Below, one piece after another: positions 5,616 to 15,335 of a stretch of DNA of 42,111 nt (position 1 is its first letter; every line of letters starts with the position of its first letter). This stretch comes from an uncultured Clostridia bacterium. GTDB taxonomy: Bacteria > Bacillota > Clostridia > Oscillospirales > Ruminococcaceae. Position numbers and translations under genes: made by a program. The notes below the pieces were generated by a model, which worked only from the letters and a program-made list of their open reading frames with translations, was not told the origin of the DNA and ran no database searches. The DNA is taken from positions 1 to 42,111 of the forward strand of contig CANQXS010000023.1 of assembly GCA_947627875.1 (NCBI GenBank), in the 5' to 3' direction.

Positions 5616-8600
5616 TCACACCTCCTTCAATTCAGCAAAAAGCGCTTCAAACGATTCTTTCTGCTGCTCAAAACGCGGATCGATATTATCGTTCCAGCTG
5701 CCGCGGCGTGTCAAAATGTTTTTTTCGTTTTTCATCTGCTCTTCCGCGATAGCTATATCCTTATCTGTTCTTTTCAGCATATCAAGGAAAGGTAAAACTA
5801 CGCCTATAGGATTTTCCGAGAAAGCACAAAGTACAGAAATATCGTCCTCGCCGGAATAATCTTTTTGAAGTACTGACATAGCTTTTGCTATCTCTGAAGC
5901 TGAATTTTTAAGCTTTTTAAGTGATACATCATCTATTATATTGATATTAATCCCTGCAGAAAAGCATCTTTGATAAAAGATTTGAATATCATTAATCATG
6001 TCGCGAATATCGCTAGCATCGAGCTCGTCCTCTATATCGAAATCAAAATAATCAAGAATATCTTTTGCGCTTTTATGAGCAAGAGCTGTTTCTCCATCGA
6101 CAACTCTATGAACTTTAGATAGCACCCTCTGCGTAAACTCGAATATCTCGCGCTTGTCTTTGACGGCCTTCTCTGTGTCGTTGATATCGTTTTCATCAAG
6201 AACATATTCCGACTTGCGTATCTCTTTCAACGCTGACTGATAAAGCGGATAATTAAGCACATAGTTATCAGTATTAATGGTCATACCTTGAATTAGATTG
6301 AAATATCTGACGGAAGCAGTGTAGGAATCAACTGCTCTGGGGTCATTATATATGAACTGGTGCAAATCATACCATTCCTGTGAGTGACCCGACGAAAATT
6401 CAGCAGCCAAGTTTTTGGAAGTATCATTGCTGAGAAAAGTCTCATCTCCGAGGCGATTTAGTTTTGTATCGCCAATTTTGCCGTTGATAATAAGCTTGTA
6501 CACTTTTCCTATCATAGCAGCCTTGATATACGCAGGAACAGCAATACCATTATCAACATTCTTTACAGCATTTACAAACCTATCCTTATTTCTTTGCAGC
6601 CATAAAGTTGCAAAATAGATCGCCGATGCCGAATCGGGGAAATTCCATGATTTGTTACCAAGATACAACCATTTTCCGAAGCACAGAAGTAGTTGATAAA
6701 TTTCATCAGTATCATTAAATATTACAATACATTTGTCGAGAGCTTGGTCCTGTCTTTCAAAGCCGACAAGTCTACCCCCGATCGAATCTTTAAATTTGTT
6801 CCTAGAATCGAGTGGTACACCCTCCTGCTGCCAGTTTATAGTATCGTAAACAAAGTTACTGATCTGATCGCGTATAGGAATAAAGCGTATTAGTTTCTCT
6901 CCGTCCCGATGCCATGAAATAACGTTTTCTCTGAAAGAATCATAGTCTTTCTGATTTTTGGGATCTATCTTAGGTTGTTCTTTTACACACGAATTAGTGG
7001 GATAAGTTTGGGACTCAGACTCAACTATTTCTTCAACTGCCTCAGTATCTGCAGAAGACTTGCTTGTAACAGTTGCAGTACTTATAAGTTTGCTTGCAAA
7101 TTCGCCGAAGCCAAGATCAAAAAATAACTCCGTTTTAATTCCTGCTATGCGACCATTGCCAGCCACGTCAAGGGTTTTATTGGTCCAAAAGCCCATAAAC
7201 ACTACAAGTCGTTTTCTGTAATCAACTTTCAGTTCTGAAGCTATCGGCATAGACTGAACTATATTTCCAATCCTGTTTTCTACAGATTCCGGAAGAGAAG
7301 AATGCCAGCCTAAGCAGAATTTCGGAAATGACGAAATATCATGCAATACTTCGTTTACAGCAGGTTCTACAATATCTCTAAGGATATATCTCGGTGTTTT
7401 GTGATCCGACATAGCCCCATAAAGGTTTACGATTGCGTTCTGAGTAAACGGGAAAAGCGATATTTGTTTTCCTGAGGCCAGCTTGAATTTATCCCAGTGA
7501 TCGTGATCAAGGTCTTCATAAACGGGCATATCCTCGGAATATGCGCCGTTTTTTACCCATTTATCAAAAGCTTCGCTGTCAAGTGAGATGGCATTAAGAT
7601 ACTTGGCGACAAACTGAACAAGGTCGCTCTTGTTATCGCCGATAACACCATCGTGTATTGTTATCTGCTTGGTGATTCGATCACGGTAATTATCTCTGAA
7701 TTGATTGTAATACTGCGTTGTAGTGCCGACAACAGAAATAAGCTTACAAAGATTATCTACGGCATTTGAACCGGTATGACCTGTTACAAGAGCATTGAGA
7801 AGCGCCTGATTGACGCCGGTAAAAGATGTTATATCCTCAACGAGCAATATTAAGTTTTTGCCTTTTCTCTTTAATTCTTGACGTATCTCTTTAAATATCT
7901 GCTGAAAGTCTCCGGGTTCTATGCCAGCACTTGTCTGGATAACCGTTTCAACGAAAGTGTTAAGATAGTCTGTTATCTTCTGAATGAATTCATCATTGCC
8001 CTCAAGGAGATCGTCAGCAAAATCCTGAGCTTTTCTATCTGCGTCATCAAGCTGATAGATAAAATCGATATCAAGAGTAAGATCGGTCTTGCTGAATTGA
8101 GCTATAAGATCAAGGTCAACGCCGGACGATGAACTTGTTATCTTACTGTAGATACGATCTATCGGACCTCCTGCGCCCATAAGTCTTTCCTGAAACACAG
8201 AATTGTTAAGCAAGGCAATAAGTTTTTTTCTTTTGATGTTTCCCAGGGTTTCACTTGTATCGTTTTCTATTTCGACTATGAATTGATGATAGATCGTCGA
8301 TTTAAATTTGCTTTCGGTAATGGTTTGATTTGCCCTGACAAGTCGCTCATAGGCTTCTTTATTTGATATTTCTTTTACTTCTTTAATTTCAAGCAGCTGT
8401 CTGATAGTTCCTTTGAGGGTGTTATCGCTTCTGCGAATAAGAAGAACAACGTCCTCCTTTTCTTCTCTGGCAGAAAGTTTAGCATACAGCCAGCGGATAA
8501 AATGCGATTTGCCCGCGCCGCTTGAACCCTCGACAATTACAAACTGATGATCGTTTTTCGTGAGAGCGTTATTAAAGAGATCCCTGTATATATCTTCTTC

Positions 8601-8756
8601 CGATTTATAGGTCTCCTCAAATTGATCTCCCGATTTTGCTGCGACGGCTATTTTGCGAAAAGGGACATGAGTTGCGAGAAAATCACTGTCGGTGCTGTCG
8701 ATAGAATCTATTCTCAAAACCTGACTGATCCTCTTTTTTGCAATATCTGTATTCAT
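5616..8756 (-). CDS. Large P-loop ATPase, DpdH-like
   Basis: 1046 residues. A Walker A motif EGSSGAGKS lies at residues 76-84 and a Walker B-type LILLVEDI at 302-309, about 220 residues later. The protein is long and mostly helical after residue 500, with no helicase motifs III-VI, so it is an ATPase or molecular switch rather than a helicase. Its start overlaps the previous stop as TAATG. Order (after SNF2, RecQ-like and a small protein) and size match DpdH of the dpd islands as I remember them; DndF/DptF-type ATPases are an alternative. Likely uses ATP to control loading of nuclease or helicase partners on unmodified DNA. Confidence 0.65.
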   Translation of the reverse strand: MNTDIAKKRISQVLRIDSIDSTDSDFLATHVPFRKIAVAAKSGDQFEETYKSEEDIYRDLFNNALTKNDHQFVIVEGSSGAGKSHFIRWLYAKLSAREEKEDVVLLIRRSDNTLKGTIRQLLEIKEVKEISNKEAYERLVRANQTITESKFKSTIYHQFIVEIENDTSETLGNIKRKKLIALLNNSVFQERLMGAGGPIDRIYSKITSSSSGVDLDLIAQFSKTDLTLDIDFIYQLDDADRKAQDFADDLLEGNDEFIQKITDYLNTFVETVIQTSAGIEPGDFQQIFKEIRQELKRKGKNLILLVEDITSFTGVNQALLNALVTGHTGSNAVDNLCKLISVVGTTTQYYNQFRDNYRDRITKQITIHDGVIGDNKSDLVQFVAKYLNAISLDSEAFDKWVKNGAYSEDMPVYEDLDHDHWDKFKLASGKQISLFPFTQNAIVNLYGAMSDHKTPRYILRDIVEPAVNEVLHDISSFPKFCLGWHSSLPESVENRIGNIVQSMPIASELKVDYRKRLVVFMGFWTNKTLDVAGNGRIAGIKTELFFDLGFGEFASKLISTATVTSKSSADTEAVEEIVESESQTYPTNSCVKEQPKIDPKNQKDYDSFRENVISWHRDGEKLIRFIPIRDQISNFVYDTINWQQEGVPLDSRNKFKDSIGGRLVGFERQDQALDKCIVIFNDTDEIYQLLLCFGKWLYLGNKSWNFPDSASAIYFATLWLQRNKDRFVNAVKNVDNGIAVPAYIKAAMIGKVYKLIINGKIGDTKLNRLGDETFLSNDTSKNLAAEFSSGHSQEWYDLHQFIYNDPRAVDSYTASVRYFNLIQGMTINTDNYVLNYPLYQSALKEIRKSEYVLDENDINDTEKAVKDKREIFEFTQRVLSKVHRVVDGETALAHKSAKDILDYFDFDIEDELDASDIRDMINDIQIFYQRCFSAGININIIDDVSLKKLKNSASEIAKAMSVLQKDYSGEDDISVLCAFSENPIGVVLPFLDMLKRTDKDIAIAEEQMKNEKNILTRRGSWNDNIDPRFEQQKESFEALFAELKEV

Positions 8757-9574
8757 TATTTCACCGCCATTTTTATAATTATATGAGTAACATCGGATGT
8801 AAACTCGTGCTCTTCATTCGGAAACAGATGCCATATTTTCTCACTGTCAAGGTGCTTTTTCAGTTCGATTTCTTTATTATCATGCAAAAGTCTGAGGGCA
8901 TTTGACATAGCAAGATTCAAAGTCAATGAAGATCCAACATTTTTTAATGCAACACTAGAACCATCATGAAGACCGTCCAAAAATTCTTCAACAGAGTATT
9001 CTTTTCCTTTTTCTAAACTGCCGAGAATCATAAAATCCTTTAACGCTGTATACATATTCGGAAGAAAGAGCTTGGTCTGTTCTTGAAAGAAACCAAATCC
9101 GAGAAAGCTGATCCAGAATCTTACGCCAAGAATTACGTCCTTTTCAAGCTTATTGGAAGATATACCTGTTTCAGCATTTATTATTCTAATGACCTCGGCC
9201 GAGGTAGTAACAGACCCATAATTCAGCCATTCATTATTCGCCTCCAGAAAAAGAGAGATTATTTTATAAAAATCGGAAGAGCTATCTTTAAATACTACCG
9301 AATTGCAGAACAAGCGGAAAGCAGTTAACGATTTTATATCATCCTTTTTTCCGATGAAAACCACTTTTTTATCTTCGTTATATCCAATAAGCTCCAACTC
9401 CTTTGCTGTTTCAAATATCGGATTGAAGTAAGAAGTCTTGGCAGTGTTCAGTTCTGACGGTATAAGGATGCTTTCTAACTCTTTTTCATCTATCGGTCCC
9501 CTATCCGCAACAATCTGACTTATTGAAAGAACGCGTTCGGGAATAGGCTCCGTTTTTATTGAACTTATAAACAT
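8756..9574 (-). CDS. DpdG-like protein of unknown function
   Basis: 272 residues with no catalytic motif that I recognise. It starts inside the stop of the RecQ-like gene (TAATG) and ends in the start of the ATPase gene (TAATG), so all three are translationally coupled and probably made in fixed ratio. N-terminal residues 10-70 (VLSISQIVADRGPIDEKELE) look like a winged-helix fold, and the C-terminal third contains the pattern LNLAMSNALRLLHDNKEIEL, also wHTH-like. Position between RecQ-like and ATPase genes is that of dpdG. A DNA-binding adaptor is my inference. Confidence 0.6.
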   Translation of the reverse strand: MFISSIKTEPIPERVLSISQIVADRGPIDEKELESILIPSELNTAKTSYFNPIFETAKELELIGYNEDKKVVFIGKKDDIKSLTAFRLFCNSVVFKDSSSDFYKIISLFLEANNEWLNYGSVTTSAEVIRIINAETGISSNKLEKDVILGVRFWISFLGFGFFQEQTKLFLPNMYTALKDFMILGSLEKGKEYSVEEFLDGLHDGSSVALKNVGSSLTLNLAMSNALRLLHDNKEIELKKHLDSEKIWHLFPNEEHEFTSDVTHIIIKMAVK

Positions 9575-12030
9575 TATATCAACTCCTTTTTTATGATATA
9601 GTCATATTTACAGGCACCGTTTACCAACTCTGATATGCGCTTATTTCTGCCGGAGATGTAAAGGTCAGAGCTTACTATATACACACGGTTGTACTCTTTA
9701 CCAGAGGCCGTACACAGAACTTTTTCAGCAAGCGAAGAGTCGTTATCTATGCAAAAAACAATAGTTCCCGAAAGATAGTAATGAATGTTCATGCGGCTGA
9801 GTTCAAAAAACTCGCCATATCCCATGCAAAACTGAGAGGGGCTGCTATTATCGGTATTGAGAAGCATTGAGGCTTCGTTCGATTCATCAGGCATTACTAT
9901 AACATCGGCTCCGGCAGAGAAAAGGTCACACATCAATGCATTAGAGCCTCTTTCACTGATAATAAGCATTTCCTTAGAGCCTGTCATAATATCAAAGAGC
10001 TTTCCCGCAGGAGATGAAACTGGGTAATATACAGGCTTTTTTAGCGGGAAGCTTTTTCTTTTATCAGCCCGTATGTTATTGTGATTGTTGCAGCCTGCGC
10101 AATATTCATCAGTAAGAAGGTAAATGTCGTTGAACATTGATGACCAACAGCTTTTTCCGACGTTGCGAAGTTTTGATACCAGGTCGTTTATGTCAGAATA
10201 AATGCTTTTACATTCATCTTCGCGGACTTTATTGAAAACGGCTGCGGTTCGATCGGTATTAAATCTGATTTGTTTATCAATAAGCTCTATGCTGAAAATG
10301 TATCTGTCATTATCATATTTGACGTCCTTAATCTGTATCAGCCCGGCTCTTCTGAGCAGGAGAATGACGTAGACGTTCCATGCAATATCTGCATTGTTGA
10401 CATCAACGTAGAAATTGTCGGTATCATTGTAATTGGGCTTAACAGATGTGTCTATCACTATTGAGTCAAGCTGTATATTTGCTTTACGGCTGTTAAGCAT
10501 ACTGAACCAACGTCCGCTCAGCTTTTCTACGGTGAGGACCTTCTGCGTCATAGACATCGCCACAGATATATCATCGTCGGTATAGAGCATAACGCTGAGA
10601 CATGGAAAACCGTCGCGCCCGCCTCGTCCGCATTCTTGATAATACTGATCAGAACCGGAGGGGACATAAGTATGAATGACTGTTCTTACGTCTTTCTTGT
10701 CTACGCCGACGCCAAAGGCGCAAGTAGCTATCATAAGATCAAATTTATCGTTTACCCATTCGTGTATGATGCGTTCGCGGTCTGAAGATCCGGTTCTTCC
10801 TGTAAAAACTCTTGTGTTGCTAAATCCACTTTCAGCTAATTCACAGTGTAGGGTTTCAGCATCGTCCGGCGAGTTGACATATATTATCATAGGTCGCGGG
10901 AGCTTGCCGGCAAGCTCTTTTATCCTGTCATGCTTTTCGGTATAGGACCGACACTTTATAACGTCGAATCTCGGTTCTTTTCTAAGCGTATCCAATCGAA
11001 TTTCTATCCAGCGGTCATTATCGGAATAGAACATTTTCAGGTTATCGACTGTTTTCTTGCTGAATGTAGCAGAAAGAAGAAAAGTTCTTAGCATAGAATT
11101 ATTACTTACAAGAAACCTTCTGAAAGAATCAAGGCACTGAAAGTCCACGCGGAAAGAAGCTCCCCATTCAATAATTATATGCGCTTCGTCTATTACAAGG
11201 TTTCTTAAATACCCTTGTGAATTGACTTTGAAAATGCTGTTTTGTATCTTTGAATTCTTGATAATCGCTTCAGGCGAAATAAACAGCATTCTGACCTGGT
11301 TTTTATCAATAGCGGAAACGAGTTCGTCGACGTTGCAGCCACTGTAATAATACATTATTTCTTTTTTATTGGCAGGATTAATTATTTTCATAGCGTTTCT
11401 TCGCTGATCAAACATGAGCGAAATAGTAGGAACGATGATAAGAGTTAAGGATTTATTAAATTGATACGAAACGGATTGAGTTACAAGGCTCTTTCCTCCT
11501 CCGGTTGACATCGCAACCATCGCAGTATAGCCGGCAGGAACCCTGAGAGCCCCCATAACAGCTAGCTGCTGCTCAATGGATTTAAATGTGCGAAATTGTC
11601 CATTGGTAAGCTTATATATGTACGGATTCACTTCTTTTATTTCATTATCATCGGCAACAGTCTGCACAGACTGATTGTCAAATACAGCTCTTACAAAGGA
11701 GTCATTAACATACTTAGGAAGGTCAAGATTAGCATATATGTGACCGTTGGCGCGGTTTATTATCAGCCCAAAACGGTTCGGCACTTTTAAATCATATTCT
11801 TTAATTGCTATGTCCGTTTTAAGAAACAATAAATAATTTCTCAGTGAACACTCAAATTCAGTCCCGTTTTCTTCGGTCTGTTGTAACCTAAAACGGTGAT
11901 AAGCGTTTATCATTCGTATAGCCACGGCAGAGTTGGGATTACTATCATTTATAAAATTTGCTATGTCTATTGCAAGATCAGGCATATCCATAAACTTCTG
12001 AACATTACAGATTATATCCTGATTTGTCAT
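9574..12030 (-). CDS. RecQ-like superfamily 2 helicase, DpdF-like
   Basis: 818 residues from the ATG at 12030, whose ATGA overlaps the stop of the SNF2 gene; an in-frame ATG at 12054 would add eight residues. Walker A is MSTGGGKS (residues 174-181), motif II DEAH (281-284), then LLSATF, and motif VI YYQECGRGGRDG of RecQ type. The 170 residues before the helicase core and the roughly 300 after it match no RecQ accessory domain that I can see (no RQC or HRDC pattern; a lone CAGC pair near residue 690). This layout and its place after a SNF2 gene match DpdF. Probably unwinds or tracks along target DNA in the restriction step. Confidence 0.8.
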   Translation of the reverse strand: MTNQDIICNVQKFMDMPDLAIDIANFINDSNPNSAVAIRMINAYHRFRLQQTEENGTEFECSLRNYLLFLKTDIAIKEYDLKVPNRFGLIINRANGHIYANLDLPKYVNDSFVRAVFDNQSVQTVADDNEIKEVNPYIYKLTNGQFRTFKSIEQQLAVMGALRVPAGYTAMVAMSTGGGKSLVTQSVSYQFNKSLTLIIVPTISLMFDQRRNAMKIINPANKKEIMYYYSGCNVDELVSAIDKNQVRMLFISPEAIIKNSKIQNSIFKVNSQGYLRNLVIDEAHIIIEWGASFRVDFQCLDSFRRFLVSNNSMLRTFLLSATFSKKTVDNLKMFYSDNDRWIEIRLDTLRKEPRFDVIKCRSYTEKHDRIKELAGKLPRPMIIYVNSPDDAETLHCELAESGFSNTRVFTGRTGSSDRERIIHEWVNDKFDLMIATCAFGVGVDKKDVRTVIHTYVPSGSDQYYQECGRGGRDGFPCLSVMLYTDDDISVAMSMTQKVLTVEKLSGRWFSMLNSRKANIQLDSIVIDTSVKPNYNDTDNFYVDVNNADIAWNVYVILLLRRAGLIQIKDVKYDNDRYIFSIELIDKQIRFNTDRTAAVFNKVREDECKSIYSDINDLVSKLRNVGKSCWSSMFNDIYLLTDEYCAGCNNHNNIRADKRKSFPLKKPVYYPVSSPAGKLFDIMTGSKEMLIISERGSNALMCDLFSAGADVIVMPDESNEASMLLNTDNSSPSQFCMGYGEFFELSRMNIHYYLSGTIVFCIDNDSSLAEKVLCTASGKEYNRVYIVSSDLYISGRNKRISELVNGACKYDYIIKKELI

Positions 12031-15000
12031 AGATTCATCATCCTCACATAACATACTGAATCAAGAATTAAATTCGGCTTGGCAAAGGCTTTAAGAATAA
12101 TATCATTTATGTGCTTCTTCTCTTCAACATCAAAATCTCTGTTGAAATATACTGAAGCGGCACATTCAGAGCAGAACTCTCTGCCAAGATTGTCTTTTAA
12201 GTCACTTAATCGTATAAGCTTTCTAAATCCCTCTATTGCCTGTTTTCTTGCTGCATCATAGCAGGCAGTAACTTGATTTGTCCATTCAGTAACAGAATGT
12301 TTTTCTCTGAACCATGACAGATTAGAAATAGCATATTTTTCTTTTATGCCGAGAAAATCCTTTGACGGAGCACGCTTGCCGAAGCTAGCAAAGTAATCTT
12401 TTAACTGGGTCACCGGTATGCTCAAGTATTTATTGAATTCGTTGATCACTCTCGAATCTGTTTCCGCTCCCACTCCGTCTATTGAAATAAATGTACTGAT
12501 AATATCCGAAGGAATGAAACCTCGATACTGATTGATCTGTTTCAAAGCAATTCCGTTTCGTAGCAAAAGAAGCTCGTCCGGAATAATGTACCAGCTAAAC
12601 ACAAAGCCCTCCCAATTGATTTGGCTTTCGAGGGCAAAGGCGGCACACCGTCCTTTATATGCAAATACAGCGTTATTCACAATGCTGTCGAAAATACCGT
12701 CACCGGGAGCAAAAAAATGCAGATAATCATTTTCTAAAGCCACACTTCGGTCAAAGGTTCCCTGAATAGAATAAATATCGTTTTGTAAAGCTTTATCACC
12801 GTTAAGCACTCTGATATGATTCTGCATCTGATTGAGTTTATCTTTTATTATTAAGTCCATATCCGGTGGAACAAACAGTGTGTTATATGCCGATTTAGGC
12901 GAGAAAGATGAAGCATTGAATCTTACTATACTGTCTGATATGAAGTTTCCTTGGAACCCGGCAAGAGAAGACCATGACATCATAGAACTGCGGAACAACT
13001 CGCTTTCGCTTTCGTTATACCGTTTCACGGTTTTCTCTATTTCCTTGTTAATATACTGATAAGTATAGGCTGCAATGTCAAAATAGCGCTCTTCTTTTAC
13101 TTGTTTTTCTGTCTTCTTAATTTCTTCGATCATATCGTCAACAATTGACGAAAGACCGTATTTGAAGTCGTTCATAACGGCTGCTTGAATCTGTTCATCA
13201 ATATCGTTCATAATGATTTCAAGCCCGCTTTGTGATTTGTTAAAGATATTAAGACCTTTATTCCATATATCAGCAAGGTCTTTTTCTACGGAATCCTGAG
13301 CATAGACTATTACTGATACTACCTCGTTAGTCTTGTCTCGACCTATTCTGTCAAGTCTGCCTATACGCTGTTCAAGCGTATTGGCGCTCCACGGAAGGTC
13401 TATACAGATGAGTTCGTCCGCTTTCTGAAAGTTTCGACCTTCACCGCCGCTTTCATCTGAAAGCATAATGCTGTAGCCCGGCTCGTTCTGAAAACGATAT
13501 GTATTAAGTTCCAGTTTATCAGGCGACATACCTTTGCAGAAAAAGGCACAGTGATCTTCTCCAAACACTTTAATCAGAAGCTGTCGATATAGCTTGTGCG
13601 TACCTGAGAAGTGAGTAAAAATCAAAACCTTTTTATCATACGCTTCCTGTTCCAAATAATCGCAAATTGTGACCATTCTTGAAAAAGAATCTAAAGGATC
13701 ATCAAGAATATTCCGTATTTTTTTGATAGTATTCAAATCCTCTGCTATCCATTTTTCAGTTAATTCCCGTACCTCGGCAGGAACGGAAGCATTCTTTTTC
13801 AGTTCATCAGAAAATGCAACTGACGAACTGAAAAAAGCACTGATCAATGGGAGGATCTTGCTGTCAAATTCTTTTTTGTCAAATTTATTTCCGGATATCC
13901 ATTCAGATAACAGCGAATATATTCTAAACTCGGTATTGTTGAACTCGGTATCCATCTCATATGATAACTCTTTAAGGGTTCTTTTATTTGTGTCCTCGGG
14001 TCTCTTTCTGTTGCGAATTACGCATCTTTCAAGCTGATATGCTTCGCAGATATACGCGACAATACGCTCAAGACGGAGCAAAGAGAAATTTTCCGATTCA
14101 TAGTCTAACTTTTCGATATCATCTTTAATTGCCTTGTCCTTCGTTTTTTCGGCTATATCCTCAAGTATTTCGACAAGCTCGTCAAAGGCTTCGCGAGTAT
14201 CTTCATTATGTTTGCTTTCAGAATCCTTTATTGCTTCCTTGTAGTCGTCAAGATATCCTACAGCAGAATGCACCTTGCGGATTATTTTGTTCTGAAGTTC
14301 AAGTAAACCGATGAATTTTTCTTCGCTCATAGCGTAATATCTTTCGGGTCGGATGAGCGAAAGAAGCTTGTGGTATTCTTCGTTGCGACTTTGAACGGGA
14401 GTGGCGCTGAGCAAGATCACATTGTCAGCATTTTGACTTAATTTTAGTACAGCATTATAGCATAGGTCATTGTTCAGAACAGAATGTACCTCGTCAACTA
14501 TAATAAAGTCATATTTTCCTTCTGAAGCAACTATCTTGCTCGTCGGGATTATGCTTATAATATTCCCGCCAGGATTTTTGCCGTTAAACAATCTGAATTT
14601 AAATGCGAGTTCGGTTCTCCACTGTTCAACAAGTGCATCGGGAACGCAGATGAGTATATTCTTGTTTTTCTTATCGGAAAGGTATACCTTGAGAATAGAC
14701 GCCGCTTCTATAGTTTTGCCGAGACCGACCTCATCGGCGATCATGTATCTGCAATTAGACTCGGAAAGACACCGCATAACGGTTTTTAATTGATAAGGCT
14801 TCAGGAAAATCTTACAGCCGGCAAGTTCTTTGAAGCCGTAGAAAGCATTGTCAATAGTATGAACCGTCCTGTTTACTGCAGTTCTTCCAAAATACCACAT
14901 GGGATTTTGAAATTCAAAATGCTTTAGCTGTGACATCGGAGATATTTCTCCCGAGTTAAATGTAGCTTCAATGTCCTTTTCACAGGCTTTTACTACCTCA

Positions 15001-15317
15001 CCTGTATCGGAGGCAAGATAGTAATAGAAGAAACTGCCGTTTTTATCGGTACAACACTGAATAATACTGTATTTGCCTCCGTTAAATCCCGCTATAGAAC
15101 CCTTGCTGATCTTACAATGCTGAAGCGTCGATAGTGGGAATTCAGCAACTCTGGGGACTTGATAATACTTATTTATTCCGAGCAGATCAAAAAACATCAC
15201 TTTTGCCGTTTCAGAAAAATCATTGACTTCAACAATTCTTCCCAAAATGAAGTCCCTCGGTTCATTTGGATATTCAACATCGATCGAACATCTGACATAC
15301 ATTCCCGTTTTCAGCAT
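12027..15317 (-). CDS. SNF2/RapA-like superfamily 2 ATPase, DpdE-like
   Basis: 1096 residues. A beta-rich N-terminal region (1-130) precedes a SNF2 core: KPYQLKTV, Walker A ADEVGLGKT (194-202), DEVH (275-278), LLSATPVQ (303-309), then the second RecA lobe with VLIFTHFSG, SGGEGRNFQ and the arginine-finger motif EQRIGRLDRIGR. A C-terminal ECAAC-type cysteine pair occurs near the end. RapA/SNF2 proteins translocate on duplex DNA without full unwinding. DISARM and Dpd systems both contain such a translocase; gene order here favours DpdE. It starts 18 bases after the preceding stop. Confidence 0.8.
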   Translation of the reverse strand: MLKTGMYVRCSIDVEYPNEPRDFILGRIVEVNDFSETAKVMFFDLLGINKYYQVPRVAEFPLSTLQHCKISKGSIAGFNGGKYSIIQCCTDKNGSFFYYYLASDTGEVVKACEKDIEATFNSGEISPMSQLKHFEFQNPMWYFGRTAVNRTVHTIDNAFYGFKELAGCKIFLKPYQLKTVMRCLSESNCRYMIADEVGLGKTIEAASILKVYLSDKKNKNILICVPDALVEQWRTELAFKFRLFNGKNPGGNIISIIPTSKIVASEGKYDFIIVDEVHSVLNNDLCYNAVLKLSQNADNVILLSATPVQSRNEEYHKLLSLIRPERYYAMSEEKFIGLLELQNKIIRKVHSAVGYLDDYKEAIKDSESKHNEDTREAFDELVEILEDIAEKTKDKAIKDDIEKLDYESENFSLLRLERIVAYICEAYQLERCVIRNRKRPEDTNKRTLKELSYEMDTEFNNTEFRIYSLLSEWISGNKFDKKEFDSKILPLISAFFSSSVAFSDELKKNASVPAEVRELTEKWIAEDLNTIKKIRNILDDPLDSFSRMVTICDYLEQEAYDKKVLIFTHFSGTHKLYRQLLIKVFGEDHCAFFCKGMSPDKLELNTYRFQNEPGYSIMLSDESGGEGRNFQKADELICIDLPWSANTLEQRIGRLDRIGRDKTNEVVSVIVYAQDSVEKDLADIWNKGLNIFNKSQSGLEIIMNDIDEQIQAAVMNDFKYGLSSIVDDMIEEIKKTEKQVKEERYFDIAAYTYQYINKEIEKTVKRYNESESELFRSSMMSWSSLAGFQGNFISDSIVRFNASSFSPKSAYNTLFVPPDMDLIIKDKLNQMQNHIRVLNGDKALQNDIYSIQGTFDRSVALENDYLHFFAPGDGIFDSIVNNAVFAYKGRCAAFALESQINWEGFVFSWYIIPDELLLLRNGIALKQINQYRGFIPSDIISTFISIDGVGAETDSRVINEFNKYLSIPVTQLKDYFASFGKRAPSKDFLGIKEKYAISNLSWFREKHSVTEWTNQVTACYDAARKQAIEGFRKLIRLSDLKDNLGREFCSECAASVYFNRDFDVEEKKHINDIILKAFAKPNLILDSVCYVRMMNL

Positions 15318-15335
15318 AACATCGCCGCCATAATT

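Noticed and set aside
4952-15317. Full 7-deazaguanine DNA modification (Dpd) system
   Set aside because: No DpdA-type tRNA-guanine transglycosylase or DpdB/C-like gene is present; only the proposed restriction-side genes resemble Dpd.
12027-15317. DISARM system based on the SNF2-like protein
   Set aside because: No DISARM methylase or DUF1998/PLD partners are in the operon, and the following genes fit another order.
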